64,000 nucleotides of DNA from Sinonovacula constricta (GCA_007844125.1 CM017572.1:21249407-21313406), one strand, 5' to 3'; numbered from the stretch's first letter, positions 49,267 through 61,417 are shown. Numbers and translations: made by a program. Notes: generated by a model from the sequence alone, not told the origin.

Positions 49267-49558
49267 TTTGTTTTTTGGGTGTATCCTCCCACCAACAGCA
49301 TTAAAGTTATCTGGAGACGGTGTCCACTTGGAGCAGATATAGTGCTGCCTTCACCATGTATAGCATGCCGTGAACATCTGGCATGATGATACACCCAGAC
49401 ACTATCCTGACACCAGGCCATCAGTCGTGGAACTACCCTTATATTTGCTTGAGGGTTAGCAAGGGGGCTATACCACTACCATTTTTTATGAATTTTGTAT
49501 GTTGCGGCCCGGGTTCGAACTCGGGGCCTCCCGTATCCTGAACCAACGCTCTAGCGAT
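49267..49558 (-). mobile_element. tRNA-derived SINE, family B, with target duplication
   Basis: The 3' body includes TTATCTGGAGACGGTGTCCA and GCATGCCGTGAAC. The minus-strand head includes GCTAGAGCGTTGGTTCAGGA and the B box GAGTTCGAACCCGG. Flanks ATTTCATTTAG (49256-49266) and ATTTCAATTAG (49559-49569) match at 10 of 11 positions. The first 20 or so bases of the tRNA head are missing. Confidence 0.82.
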
Positions 49559-49569
49559 ATTTCAATTAG

Positions 49570-50700
49570 CTTAAGATCTTCTCTCTATACAGAAGTTTGA
49601 ACGATATCAGTACACGTGTGCCTTAATTGGCGTAACAGAACTATTGTGGTATACAGCCAGCCTGAAAAAGCAGCTTTTACAGAAATAGTACATCTTAGTC
49701 AGTATTCACAATAATAACTTACAGAACTGTGATATGTTTCGTTGGTTTAACAAACATTTGTAACGAAAACGTCCGAGGCAACACAAAGATGTACGATTGT
49801 AGACTTACCTAATTCTAACAGCGAAAAAGCATGAACTTGTCCGAAAAAAAAGCGGAAATGTACCTCGAAGAATTATTCATAATTACAAGACACGAACTTG
49901 TCTGAAAATCACGTGTTCAATGGTGTTTTCTTCAAGTACTATAAATAATGACGAGTGTTCACCAGTCCGTGTTATGGGATATGTTTTGTTTATAGATTTC
50001 TCTTCTCGAAATTGTTAACTCCCAACACCCAAGAAACATATGACTACGTTTGAAGAATTCGAGTGCTACTTTAGTTGATGATTCTCACAGCGCGTTTTCT
50101 CGTCCGCCACCTTGGAACTACTTTTTCTTGTACATATTTTATTACTACACTATCTCAGATTTTGACTTATGCGTTTGTTGATTTTTTTTCTCAAGTTCTC
50201 GCTTCATTTTCCTTCACTTGTCCGACTCTTATTTAGAAGATATTTGTATCTAAAGTATCTTTACTGAACGTGTTTATATGTTTATTTAAATGTTTTGTAT
50301 CAGTTTTAAATGTAATTAAATTCAGAGAATATGTTGAATACACTTATCTTATGCATTGCTTTTTTGGTTTTGGTTTTTATTTAGGCAGATTTCTTCTGAG
50401 TTGAAGTATTATAATTAACGCTATGTTTGCAGTTTAAATCCTGTTTACATACGAAATGAAGTAAATGTCTGATGAATAATACAACATATATTAAAATTTG
50501 ACAAAAATACTTATTAAAGGTATGCACAAGCAAGCTAAATGTAAATGAGACATGACATTGAGAGGAGATGTTAACAAATATAAAAAGCTACCTTGGAACA
50601 AACATTTTCACAAAAAAAAGGAAAACAGACTGGGCTTTTTAAACGGAACACGGAGCTCGTACTTCCTGATGGCTGTCCTCGTTAGCGAAGTTCCCATTTC
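49570..50700. other. unique spacer
   Basis: Mostly AT-rich. 49900-50120 is more mixed, with CTATAAATAATGACG and TCCGCCACCTTGGAA. No gene recognised. Confidence 0.4.
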
Positions 50701-50707
50701 ATGTTTA

Positions 50708-50772
50708 TATATATATATATATTTACTTATTTATTTATTTGTTTGTTTGTTTGTTTGTTTATGTATTTATTT
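50708..50772. repeat. compound (AT)n/(TTTA)n/(GTTT)n microsatellite
   Basis: Short TA run, then TTTA and GTTT units in tandem. Confidence 0.93.
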
Positions 50773-51561
50773 ATAGACATAAACAGAGAGTAATGTTGTC
50801 ATATTGTTGTTACGGCATATTTTCATACATTAATTACTTTTGTACAAGTCCGGTTATAAGAAAATTATTAAATATAATACAATTATGTATATGTAAATGC
50901 TTAATGGAATAATTGTATTATTGCCAACTTGCATTGCATTCACTTACCCGAGAACTCACATACACGTTTTTTATGTCATCGTAACAAATAATATTACCTT
51001 AATCAAAACAAATTATTAAAATAATAAGTGATAAGTTCTATTTAAGTATGGGACTTTAAAAAACAAAGCAAGAAATGTCTTCCTGGCAAAATTCGCATCA
51101 AACTTTTACTATGTGTACATAAAGATGAATTTCAATATTTCAATGTCCGCAAGAAAAACGATGCGCATTTCAAATGTCGCTTCAGTTCCCTTTTCGCATT
51201 ACGGTGGTGAGCTATTAGGTAAACGGTTCATTTGGTTTGAAACTTGCATACGGGCCGGATTACAAATGCATAGGCCTTTCTGCAATGGGGCACCTAATAC
51301 AGTACGGTATGTCAGTTGTGAAAGTCGTTTCCAGAAAACCTTCTATTATTATTTTATGCACGTAAAACGCAAACTGGTAATCTAGACAGTAAAGGGATGT
51401 GTCAGAAGGCATTGTAAGGTGAATAATACATTTTCGTTTTCGAAGTAATTTTGTCGATTGTTATAACTGGTTAATGAAAAAACTGGTTGATATTTTCACA
51501 CTTTGCGAGATAACGTTTTGCGTGCATAAACAAGTTTAGTTTATTTCCACTTCCTTTCGTC

Positions 51562-51564
<3 letters not shown>
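50773..51564. other. spacer with a mixed-composition patch at 51110-51390
   Basis: A 90-codon plus frame (51113-51385) covers the patch, which includes GGCCGGATTACAAATGCATA (Otx-type GGATTA). No domain is seen. It could be regulatory. Confidence 0.35.
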
Positions 51565-51615
<51 letters not shown>

Positions 51616-51670
51616 TTTCTCTGCCTCTCCTTCTCTCTCTGTCTGTCTCCCTCAACCACTCTTTCTTTCT
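51565..51670. repeat. (CT)n microsatellite
   Basis: About 46 bp of pure CT followed by interrupted CT-rich DNA. A mirror-symmetric polypyrimidine tract, suited to H-DNA. Confidence 0.95.
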
Positions 51671-53439
51671 TTCATTTCTCCTTTTCTCTCCTTATTTCCA
51701 CTCTCTGAAGAGCCTACATTCCAAAATCGAAAACAGCAGTGATAGTTGTAAGGAAAGTCGCATTCCCGTCGTATTAAAGTCAAATGGTAATGAGAGAACA
51801 TATGCTATATATGAAGAGGAAATATTTCGAGCAATTAACCCAAGACGATATGACTTCATGGGTGTGGCGTTCACTGCATGCTGTGATAAGGAGGGCAGCG
51901 ACGGGAACACGGTCTCTGAAGGGATTAGAGATAGAAAGTCGGACGTTCAGCCTCCATACCAACTAGACAAGAACTACATCAGCTATATTTCACCGTTCTA
52001 TAAGTTCACACCTGACTCACCCTAATACGAAGCAAGTCTTTCCGACAAGGCCCATACATTTTCCAGTTTGGCATCTATGCGCTTAACTTGGATGTTTCAC
52101 ACTTCAGGATCTAATTAGGGAGAGGTAATACATTATCTCCATGTTGAGTGTACATATTGGCAGGTCGACATGGCAGCTTAAGGTGCTGGATAGTTTATTT
52201 ACCATAGCTGAGGGTTACCTCTTAATCTGCCGAGTAAAAAAAAGTGTTATGAATTCTTAAATGCAAACAGTGTCGATCTTGATCAGCCAGCTCCAGCGGG
52301 AAGTTGTCCGGATCCGCACAATTTGTTGGCTTAGTCTCTACCAAGGTATGAAGCTACCATTGCGTGCAGTTGCTGTAAAGGTGGTAGCCGACAGTTTGCC
52401 TACATTTTATATATGTTAATATCAGTAAATAAGAACAATTAGAATTCCTGTAAAAATAGACGTCTACGTCACTGCGGATGACGTGGATGAACCTTAAACG
52501 TAAGTGGTCACATGGTTTTCTTGGTTTTAAAATAGCTAGGAAAAGAAAGAAATACATGTTTGTAATGAAGATTATGACGCTATGGTTGATTTTTTTCTAA
52601 CAGGTCTAGGACACCAATAAACAGTATTTTACGTGCTCTGTTCAGTTAACAATGGTTGACTTAGATGTACATGTACAATGAAAATATATTTGGTCCAAAC
52701 TGTCGGATACTACCTATAAAATGATAAAAATAGAGGACGTCTTCAGAAGCACTGCCATGAGTTGTCATAAAAGTACATTTTGTACCCAAAATGTAAAATT
52801 CTCACTCGTTATACAATAAATGATTACTATGAACAATGCAGTCATTTCTTTGAAAAATGAGACTGACTCTACATTTTAAATAAAAAGTTGGTAATTTTTA
52901 ACGAACGTATTAAATTATTATATGTGTAATAGAAACCATGTATTGTGTCTTTCGTTCTTTCTGTCTTTAAAGGTATACAGTTCACAGAGATACAAAAATG
53001 GTATTAATAACCATAATAATCATAACAGTTAAATTGTTTATATGATACCAATTAAGGGTATTATCTCAATATAGATATAAAATCAATAATTAGTTAGTGT
53101 ACATTCAGTAGCCACATATTGTTAAAAATATCATTTTTATAAAGATTCGTATATCTTTGTCTTTACACTAGAGAAAGGTACCTGATTTTTACATTTGAAC
53201 TCTTTCCCATCGGTTTAAATGTCTCAGTAAAAATTTTGTAGAGAAGTATTCCATCTGACTCATTTTGCATCGTTGGTCCTGTCTTGTTATTTATATGGAT
53301 CAACCTAAAATAGCTTGATGTTGTATATCCCCAACAAAACAAAAAATAAATAAATGTACACCTGTATGTCATGGTTAAGATAGTTATCAAGTCATGCGTG
53401 TAATACTATCTGTCGGTACCGGGAACTACTTTTTGAAAC
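51671..53439. other. unique spacer
   Basis: Nothing firm is recognised. 51800-51960 is mixed and open on both strands for about 60 codons without motifs. 52600-53160 is very AT-rich. Confidence 0.4.
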
Positions 53440-53900
53440 GCGTTTTCATAAATGTGTTCTTCGTTTCGTAGCAAAGTTCGCTTGCGATTTTCTGCGAACA
53501 CAACTTAAGGCTTTCATACCTCAATCTGATGTCCACTTTTGGTCTCGCGACAAAGCACGACACCATCCACGTCCGCCATTATTTGTATATACCGGGGATT
53601 ACAACGCCGTACTGCAGACGGCTTCTAACTAAGCGTTTATCTTCGGCTTTCATCGCCCCGTTTCCCCAGGCAACTGCGTCCAATCCTCTTACCGGTCCGT
53701 TCGTCTCGATGCGTTTCGTACCAAACTTGTACATTTATTGTCACGATTTTGCAGAAGGCGTAAAATCGCATTAGATCTGATTAAGGTCCGACCTGTCAAT
53801 AGTGATGCCATTGTTGCAAGGCTTGGCATGGGATTCATTATGCTCCCTTTATTGCCATAATAGGTGCAAATATTTCTGTACCTTTTAAAAGTCATCTTTT
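53440..53900. promoter_or_regulatory. candidate regulatory island
   Basis: Unique and GC-balanced, with CGCCATTATTTGTATATACC, GGGGATTAC, TCTGATTAAGG and CCCTTTATTGCCATAATAGG. Flanked by AT-rich and simple repeats. An 81-codon plus frame has no motif. Function inferred. Confidence 0.35.
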
Positions 53901-53933
53901 AAAGAAAACCTATTTATTTATATATTTTTATTT

Positions 53934-53981
53934 GTGTGTGTGTGTTTGTTTGTTTGTTTGTTTGTTTGTTTGTTTGTTTGT

Positions 53982-54012
<31 letters not shown>

Positions 54013-54058
54013 TTCATTCATTTATTCATTCATATATTTACTTATTTATTTATTTATT
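53934..54058. repeat. compound (TG)/(TTTG)n/(ATTT)n microsatellite
   Basis: Ordered blocks of TG, TTTG, then TTTA with ATTC interruptions, about 125 bp. Confidence 0.95.
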
Positions 54059-55070
54059 AGCTTTTTCAGTTTCATAAGATATTTGCCTTGCAAGTTTAAA
54101 ACTTTCGATAAATCAATGCACTATATTTTGGTATAATCAACACCCTTCAACTCCTGCCAGTCATCACATCTTAAAATCTCGTGACTTCATCAAGAGTCAA
54201 AATCTCACATGAAATCTCGCGTGAGCTCTAAGTCGATCCACGTGACCACCTGCGTGTACCGGTGTGACAATTGAACGAAATTGACAGGTAAAAAGATCAA
54301 AGGGACCGCCGCACGCTTTCACCTGCGGCTTTAGAGGTACTGATAACGGTAAAAATGGACGAATAACGAGGTACCGCTAGGAGTCTAGCAAAAATCTGCC
54401 ATTTACTTTGTACTATCAAGTTTTTTTTTTTTAAAAAAAAAAAGAGAAATACCATATGTGAAAAGTTGTTAAATTTCTTTGACTATTCCCTCAGACCACA
54501 ACACCTATGAATGGGCATATGTTGCTTTCATGTTGTTTTATGCTCCGTTTTAGTTTGTGAGGTGGCTGAGCAAGTGATGTGTGAACAAAAATATGGTTTC
54601 AAGAGACATACGGTTTGTCAGACAATGCATTCTTCAATACATCAGCTACAGTATACACACTTTTAACATTGACAGTACGCGTATGTTAACATTTATTTCG
54701 TTAATAAATGGAATAAAAACATAACTCCTTCCATTTGCGCAAGTAAAGACATGATTATGGGATTGAGTCAAAATGAACTTCTCGTGTATAATTGATTATA
54801 GTGTTGTGACACAACTGATGTAATCTTTCCATTTGGGTCATACATTATCATCCTACTACGCATGGATGAATAAGTTTATTCGTCTGGATGATATTTATTA
54901 TTCTAATTACCTTATTGCCGAAGCTGCATAATGTATAGGGGTCATAACCGTGATTTTTTATTGCAAACCGGTCTAACAGCATTACTAATGCGAATCTCTT
55001 GCCACAAGTTTGCTTTTCAAAAATGAGTGATTCAATAAATTTTATAAAAATCTTCTCTTAAAACTCTTTA
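54059..55070. other. unique spacer
   Basis: 54140-54400 is mixed and CpG-containing (AGTCGATCCACGTGACCACC). The rest is AT-rich. No gene recognised. Confidence 0.4.
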
Positions 55071-55071
55071 T

Positions 55072-55103
55072 TGACGTTTCGGCCCAGACGGTCCTTTCTA
55101 CAA
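55072..55103 (-). other. hammerhead-like / Penelope-type hairpin motif
   Basis: The minus strand reads GTAGAAAGGACC, a short loop, then GGGCCGAAACGTCAATAAAG. The CCGAAACGTC half and the following AATAAA are shared in kind with the 8641 motif. The CTGATGA half is degraded, so it is a relic. Confidence 0.35.
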
Positions 55104-55517
55104 AATATAAAACAGCGATGAAAGACTACATTTTGCTACCATTATCTTACAAACCAGGTAAAAGATTAAAAATGGCGTTGTTATGGTTGTTGACGTTGGT
55201 GATATGTGTAACTCAATTTCTCAATTTTAACAGTCTATAAAAATCTACACACAGCTGTATGTCCGACTTTCTAAAATTATGAACGAATTAAGAGTTCAGA
55301 TGAAATTCATAAATAGAGAAAAAAAAAACGCTGCTAAAAGAAAAAGTAAAAATGGAAGGATCGATATTTTTATTCAATATCTAAATGAGAGGGTGGGAGG
55401 ATATTAATTATTTTGAAAAATGAAATTTAAGTGTTATCAAATTAAATAAATGTTACAAAGAAAATTAAAAAAAATGGCGGATATGTTTGAATTTTAATCT
55501 TAATTAATAGAAAACTA
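55104..55517. other. AT-rich spacer
   Basis: Nothing recognised. Confidence 0.4.
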
Positions 55518-55943
55518 CTATATCAAGACTAAACACAAACACAGAAGAAAAAGAAAACAATGTGAGACGATGATTCTTTCGTAATCATAAGAAAGCGGTG
55601 AAAACAACTGCAAGTAAAATGATACACAAAAAAAAGAAAGTAAGAACAGAGAATTGTGCCATGATGGCATTAACGTGATGATAGCGACGCGAAGCCGTAC
55701 TTGGCTGAGCCAACATTTTTTTTCTCGAGTATCCTTACAAGTGTTTAGGCAGCGTTCAGACGACAACACTTTCCCGCCTGAAGCCCCATAGTAGACGAGA
55801 TGGTTGTCATAGAAACCCCGTCTTGTCAAGGATAATCGCTGATCCCGACTCGAATAATCGTTGCTCCCTACGTGGTCTTCCATGTCGTTCCGGTACCACG
55901 CTTCCTGCCTGGTCCTTGTAAGGACCATGGTTTTTGTTTCCAA
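55518..55943 (-). other. 141-codon open frame of uncertain status
   Basis: The N-terminal two thirds (55690-55943) come from mixed, unique DNA and look soluble (EDHVGSNDYSSRDQRLSLTR). The C-terminal third is hydrophobic and derived from AT-rich DNA. Potential splice signals (ACCAGGCAG/G and ACTT/GTAAGG on the minus strand) would frame a shorter exon. No domain is recognised. Length alone is within chance for this much AT-rich DNA. Confidence 0.2.
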
Positions 55944-56898
55944 AAGGAAATTGTTATGCGGAATTTTTAGAATGAAAGGAAAGACAGTAAAACGGAAGGT
56001 TGTTTCTTCGTCAAGTACCCTTTATTGTTTGAGGAAGACCTTTAAATGACGCCGTAAAATACGTTACCGGTACCAGCGTATTTGTGAATTGATAGAGTCA
56101 CCAGAGCCTGATCTCACGCAATTCGCTTTGTAATAGCGAAATTTGTTGTAGGTAAAAGTCTTAGCATCTAATTTTATGACATCATTCTACAAGAAAGATG
56201 GCAATGATGTGTATATTGGACAAATATAATTTAAAAAAATAGAAAGCACAAATAATGATATTAAAATATAGAGCAAGTTGTGAATTAAGCAACAACAACT
56301 GAAGTGGAACTACAAACCAATGATAGGATCAATATATATTTTTAACTTTTTATATTTTTATAAATCAATAGGCAGTGTAAAGGTAGGTATACTAAATGTG
56401 TCAAATTACATTGATTATAGTCATTACTAAGACACAGTTTCTCAAGAAAAATAAAACACAAAGACTTGTTTCTGTGTTCGGACTAGTGTTCTACGATGTA
56501 CAGACAATATTCTTAATGTATAATATGATAATTATATTTCTCAAAAGAATGCCGCTAAATGTAAATACCCTTTTCGAAGTAACGAACATTTATTCTATAA
56601 AAAAGCAAGTCAATTAAATAACATTGGAAGGGTTTGTTTGCTGTTGTTTTTTGTTGTTGTATTTTTTTTTTTTTTTTTTTTGCTAATAGACGATAAATAT
56701 AAATACAATGTACATGTATTGCTAAACGTCTCATGTAATTTTTGTTTAGTTATTGCATGTATATATGTATACGTATATTAGTGTAAATCATATCTTTAAA
56801 CGAACGGTTTATTAAATATCGGTTCTCTTCTATTCGTTATCTAATGTTTTGTCAGTAGAACAGAGTACATACTTATTTATTTTAAACACACAGATCAT
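55944..56898. other. AT-rich spacer
   Basis: Includes a 23-base T run near 56660 with GTT repeats before it. No gene recognised. Confidence 0.4.
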
Positions 56899-56921
56899 CC
56901 AGAGGCGGATCTAGACCCTTA
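56899..56921 (+). mobile_element. solo hAT-type terminal sequence
   Basis: CCAGAGGCGGATCTAGACCC matches the left end type of the MITE family (CAGAGGCGGAT). No matching right end or family interior follows, so only a fragment or a different hAT family is present. Confidence 0.35.
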
Positions 56922-57245
56922 ATTAGACCTATTCACAATTACAACCATGTTGTCAGTCCTAGGTCCCATTCAAGTCTAAAAAAATGTTTCATTGTAAAAA
57001 GAACACAACTATTGTTCAAGTGACCTACTTTGTTTCCAAATATAGCAAAATACACGAGACACATATGCACACACAACCACATTTGATGAAACAACATTAT
57101 ATATGTGTGCCAAGCTAATATGCTTAGCAAAGGTTGTGGTCAGGGCGTGAAACCAATTATTTGAGGCCTTTGCAAAGTTAGCTTCAGGAATTTTGACCGT
57201 TTCATGTGAAACAGTGTGAACTGGTATAGATCCGCGTCTGTAACC
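56922..57245. other. unique spacer
   Basis: No gene recognised. Short frames lack motifs. Confidence 0.4.
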
Positions 57246-57310
57246 CTAGTCGGTCCTTTTGCCGACTGAACGTTCCAAGGCGGTAACTGATGGTTTTTCT
57301 TTTTGTATGT
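57246..57310 (+). repeat. dispersed repeat R2, copy b
   Basis: TAGTCGGTCC, TTTTGCCGA and CGTTCCAAGGCGGTA match 35407-35480 in order, orientation and spacing. Confidence 0.55.
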
Positions 57311-57616
57311 CATGTCTCGTCTATGTGTTTTTGTCACATTTATATTTACCATGCTTGCCTTTGTCTAGAGGTAGATTAAATTTAAATATCTGTGAAAATT
57401 TTGATAGGACCTTTTCTTATTTACCTGTTATCGTCTGTTTTAATAAGAACCAATATGGCATACATGTCAAATAACATATATGAACCGTGAGAGTGAGATA
57501 ACAAACAATCAAAAACAAAACTTTCAACCAATAGACTCGCATCATATATAAAGCAAACAACGTATTTTAATTTAATGAAGTGCTTCTTATACATAAATGA
57601 AACGTCCGGTGTGTTG

Positions 57617-57618
<2 letters not shown>

Positions 57619-57691
<73 letters not shown>
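57619..57691. repeat. (TA)n microsatellite, about 36 units
   Basis: Pure alternating TA, self-complementary. Confidence 0.97.
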
Positions 57692-57697
<6 letters not shown>

Positions 57698-57779
57698 CAA
57701 AATAAACTTTATGAAACTTTGTAAATAAATCTCTACGTTTAAACTCCTGAAGATCTAGTGAAAGTAAGTAAACGACATC

Positions 57780-58130
57780 AACATGGTGTAATACACGTAA
57801 TTAATGGTGTTTCGGCATCTCTAAACGAATTCATTTTCACGGGAACCAGCTCGCGTTTTGCAGAAAAACCGCGATCATAAATACCTACTAGTAAGAAGAA
57901 AACGTTTTCCGTAAAGCAATGGTGTCACATAGAGCTCCCCCGAAACACAGCTTGTGGAACTATTTCTCTCCGCGGAACAATAATATTCCCATTAATGCTG
58001 TGAGGATTGATGCACGCTCACAAATCACTGCGCAGAAATCTTATTATTCACTAAATTCGACATTAATATGTATTGATAGGGAAGCAATCAGATAATCATT
58101 TGTCAAATCGAGAAATTCTCCCTTCTCTTC
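57780..58130. promoter_or_regulatory. candidate regulatory island rich in homeodomain-type sites
   Basis: Unique DNA with CCCATTAATGCTGTGAGGAT, GACATTAATATG, TCAGATAATCATTTGTC and TTATTATTCACTAAAT. Typical of developmental enhancers in AT content and motif density. The region lies 21 kb downstream of the exon at 36335, in its presumed intron. Confidence 0.4.
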
Positions 58131-58800
58131 TCCTCTCCAGCTACGTATAAACAGAAGAAAGGTCGGTGGTAGTGGTGAAAACAGAGGGCTGGATCTTTTC
58201 AAAGAGCGTTATGCTTGGGAAAAAATCAGAAATTTATTTTCTTTTCATCAATGGTTCGTTTTCTTTTTTATCCCTACTGTCAAATAAGTTTTGTCTGTAT
58301 TGTTTTGTTAAAGCAGAGCCGTTGTTGTTTAATGGTGGCGTCAATTTTACTGAATGTAGTGTTTCTAGCTGACGGTAGCTTGTTAAGAATGATGATGGAG
58401 ACGAAAAAGTAAAAAGTAAAATAAGGAGAAAATTCTGAAAAGATTAATTCGAGAAATAGATAAAAAATGAAAACGACACAAACACTGCTGTTGAAGATAG
58501 ACATTCGGATATATGAATTTTGCTTTAAAATGGGGACAATGGAAATAGGAAATAATACAAAAGGGCAATGCCCTTAACGCGTTAAAAATGCAAATTAAAA
58601 AATCTTCAAATACTTTCTAGGAGCATAAGGTGCACTCCGCATAGCTTTTACGCCGCTTGTCTATTCTCGACAGGGATATTAAGCGAGGGGAAAGTTTCTA
58701 TAATTTGTTTGTTGGTCAGGCATCCATTCGGCACTTGAGAGCCGCATTCCTGTGACATAAACTACTTCAGCTCCGTTCCTTTTGGATATCATACCAGTTT
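58131..58800. other. unique spacer
   Basis: Overlapping short frames (65-74 codons) on both strands at 58166-58568 without motifs. Nothing else recognised. Confidence 0.4.
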
Positions 58801-58804
58801 AACA

Positions 58805-59035
58805 GCAATTGACATTTCCGAAATAGATAATGCGCTGCCATTAGCGAGCCACTCTGCGCGCACATGGCACGTGCGGCTCACGTGCATCGACCGGAAATGA
58901 GCGGAAGCGCTCATTTGACACCACGTAACGGAATGGCGGGATTTACCGCCACACCGGCGGAGGGATATGGCCACGTGACATTTCCGTAAAGACACGTGTC
59001 GCGGAACTGTGCACATCTGTCACTCAGTGTAAAGT
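58805..59035. promoter_or_regulatory. candidate regulatory module with four CACGTG boxes
   Basis: Perfect CACGTG at 58868, 58879, 58972 and 58993. Between them are the hairpin AAATGAGCG-GAAG-CGCTCATTT (58895-58916) and the inverted pair GGCGG...CCGCC (near 58936-58950, E2F-like TGGCGGGA). GACATTTCCG occurs twice, at 58811 and 58977. GC- and CpG-rich against AT-rich flanks. bHLH/bZIP binding (MYC/MAX/USF/Hey class) is inferred. Confidence 0.5.
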
Positions 59036-59580
59036 AGCCGATTGTGTAAGATCAGTCTAGATGTTTGGGTCTCCACAGAACGTCATGGCGTAATAGTTAG
59101 CAGAAATTGCTAATTGAATTTTCGTCTTCCTCACTGTGTGAGGTGAGATTCCCACGATAAAAATGGCACCATAGATAATTTGTAGATTTTTACTGCCTTG
59201 CAGAAAGTTTGGGAGGCAAGAAAACAAGTAAATGAACTACGTGTGTGACATTCCGCCGATTACTGTATACTTAAACAGTACTGTTGGCAAGTAATTCTAA
59301 AGGTAATAAACACGATTAAGATTCAGTGGCTAGCTGTCATAGATTTAAAGATTGTGTTAAAAATGTGTGATAACAGTTAAGTGTGATGCTTAAATATAAT
59401 TTACCAATAAGGCTTAACAATCAACTAGCTATTTTTAATTATAATTATAACTATATCTAGTATCTAGATGATTTAATTCAACATTATACAAGGATAACCA
59501 GACTTCTTGTTGACTTTGGTCGCAAATTGTGCAGAGCCAAAATCAGACAGCTAATGGCCGAGACTGACTGACTTACATCT
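59036..59580. other. unique AT-rich spacer
   Basis: Nothing recognised. Confidence 0.4.
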
Positions 59581-59643
59581 ACACACACACACGCACGCGG
59601 GCGCGCACGAACGCAAGCACGCACGCAAGCACGCACACAGACA
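59581..59643. repeat. (AC)n/(ACGC)n microsatellite
   Basis: About 60 bp of AC and ACGC/ACGA steps. Not inside the MITE family as far as visible. Confidence 0.92.
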
Positions 59644-60022
59644 CAATCGCAAGCATGGACCAAAATTCGTGAAGCTATAATTATTACTAGTGCAAAGCCA
59701 TCATTAACTGGCGTTCTTTTAACTCCGAAATGCAGAAACAAATAAATTCAATTGATCAGTCATTTATATTGCCAACATATATTCTCAGTTAGATGATTAA
59801 AGTCTGGTGTTGCTTTTATGGAAGTTAATTTTGAATTTTAGAAAATCTAATCATGTAAATTTAAATAAAACACACGCAAGAAAAACTCTATGTTTTGGTT
59901 ATTAAAGTAAAACAAAGAAACCCGAATATCCACTTATCAATTAACCCTTTCATTCATAAAGCATCTATAATTTTGAAAATTCAATTGACTTTGTTGTTTT
60001 CCTTTAAAGAGATAAAAAGGAT
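59644..60022. other. AT-rich spacer
   Basis: Nothing recognised. Confidence 0.4.
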
Positions 60023-60034
60023 TTTAATAAATGT

Positions 60035-60311
60035 GGGATTGGGATTAGCCGGCATTTTTGCCGAGACTGCGCAGCGACATTTCTATCATTAAAGCACAGG
60101 GGCATTTATGAGGTGCCCAGGGACTGAACCCGGCCGGTCCATTATACTGACACCGACGAGTCAGGCGTAATGCTGTCCCCTTAGCCCCGAGCGTTAGGAG
60201 GGAAGCCACTACTACCAACTTTAAAGTCTTTGGTATGACCCGGCCGGGGATCGAACCCACGACCTCCCGATCGGCAAGCCGACGCTCTACCACCTGAGCT
60301 ATTGCGGTCGG
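60035..60311 (-). mobile_element. full-length tRNA-derived SINE, family C
   Basis: The minus-strand head starts CCGACCGCAATAGCTCAGGT with a good A box (TAGCTCAGGTGGTAGAGCG) and B box (GTGGGTTCGATCCCCG), followed by a 200-bp body unlike family A or B. A perfect 12-bp target duplication TTTAATAAATGT flanks it (60023-60034 and 60312-60323). The intact promoter boxes and perfect duplication suggest a recent insertion. Confidence 0.88.
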
Positions 60312-60323
60312 TTTAATAAATGT

Positions 60324-60955
60324 ATGTTCAACTTTTCATAATAGATTTAAGGCTAAACCAGTCTTAACATAAACCCTTAGTAATGCAGATTCTGCTAATG
60401 ATCGTGAATGGTTTGTAAAGACGTAAAATGTCGTATAATTGGGAATGGTTTGTAAAGGCGTTAAATGGCGTATACATGTAGGAAAGGGTTCAGCTTGTGA
60501 ATCTACTGTCTGTTGCTGTTGGTGGTGGTGGTGTTGCTGTTTTGTTTGGTCCGCGAACAATCTTTCGACGACATGCATCATATGCACTGTATTGCACCTG
60601 TATTTAAGTATCTTTTAATGAAAGTTACAAATATTATTCAAGTGAATGGTACAGTTTACAGTACCGTTATACTGTTAAACTACGATGGTCCTAAAATATT
60701 AGCCATTGCAGTTAGTTTGCAATTATTTCCAACATATTACCAAAATTATTCAGCCTTAAATCAAAATTGGCATTTTATGCATTTTGCAAATCTTTTTTTT
60801 TTTCCAATTCGATGTAAATACCTGACTGTAATATATCATGTTTTGTTCATTGAAAAGGTTGGATACTCTGTTAATTGGCATTGAAAACGGCGAACTTTTT
60901 TTTTCCTGATGATAACCAATGCAATCGATCGGTGCTCGTGGATATGTCAATTAAC
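60324..60955. other. unique spacer
   Basis: A 123-codon plus frame (60513-60884) starts in a GGT repeat and has no motif. Near 60410-60480, ATGGTTTGTAAAG is directly repeated. Probably non-coding. Confidence 0.35.
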
Positions 60956-61070
60956 TCAGTCACGTGTGACGTCGAAACAATGGCCCGGATGATAAAAACG
61001 GCGTGAGATTGACACGCTCGACAGATTTTCCATCTGGCTCGGTAAAGTCGAGGCAGAAAATCTGTGCAAA
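60956..61070. promoter_or_regulatory. candidate regulatory site cluster
   Basis: CAGTCACGTGTGACGTCG (E-box beside CRE-like site), AAACAATGG (SOX type), and the perfect inverted repeat ACAGATTTTC (61021-61030) and GAAAATCTGT (61056-61065). Confidence 0.35.
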
Positions 61071-61315
61071 AAAAATCTCAATAGCTGATACATCGAGACA
61101 TAATTTGTCCTCACTGCAAGTAATGAATCTAATAAAGTAATTTTATTTGCTAATATATTATTCGCTAACAGTTTGTTTTTCTTGTAATAATAATTTGATG
61201 TATTCTCTATTCCCCATATGCGCGTGAATAAATTAAGCATTTTTTTACTTGCTGCTAGACGTGTTGAACGTGGCATTTCTGTGAGTGATCTGCGCACGCG
61301 TCTGTATGTCCGTGC

Positions 61316-61351
61316 GTGTGTGTTCGTGCGTGTGTGCGTGTATGTGACAGA

Positions 61352-61417
<66 letters not shown>

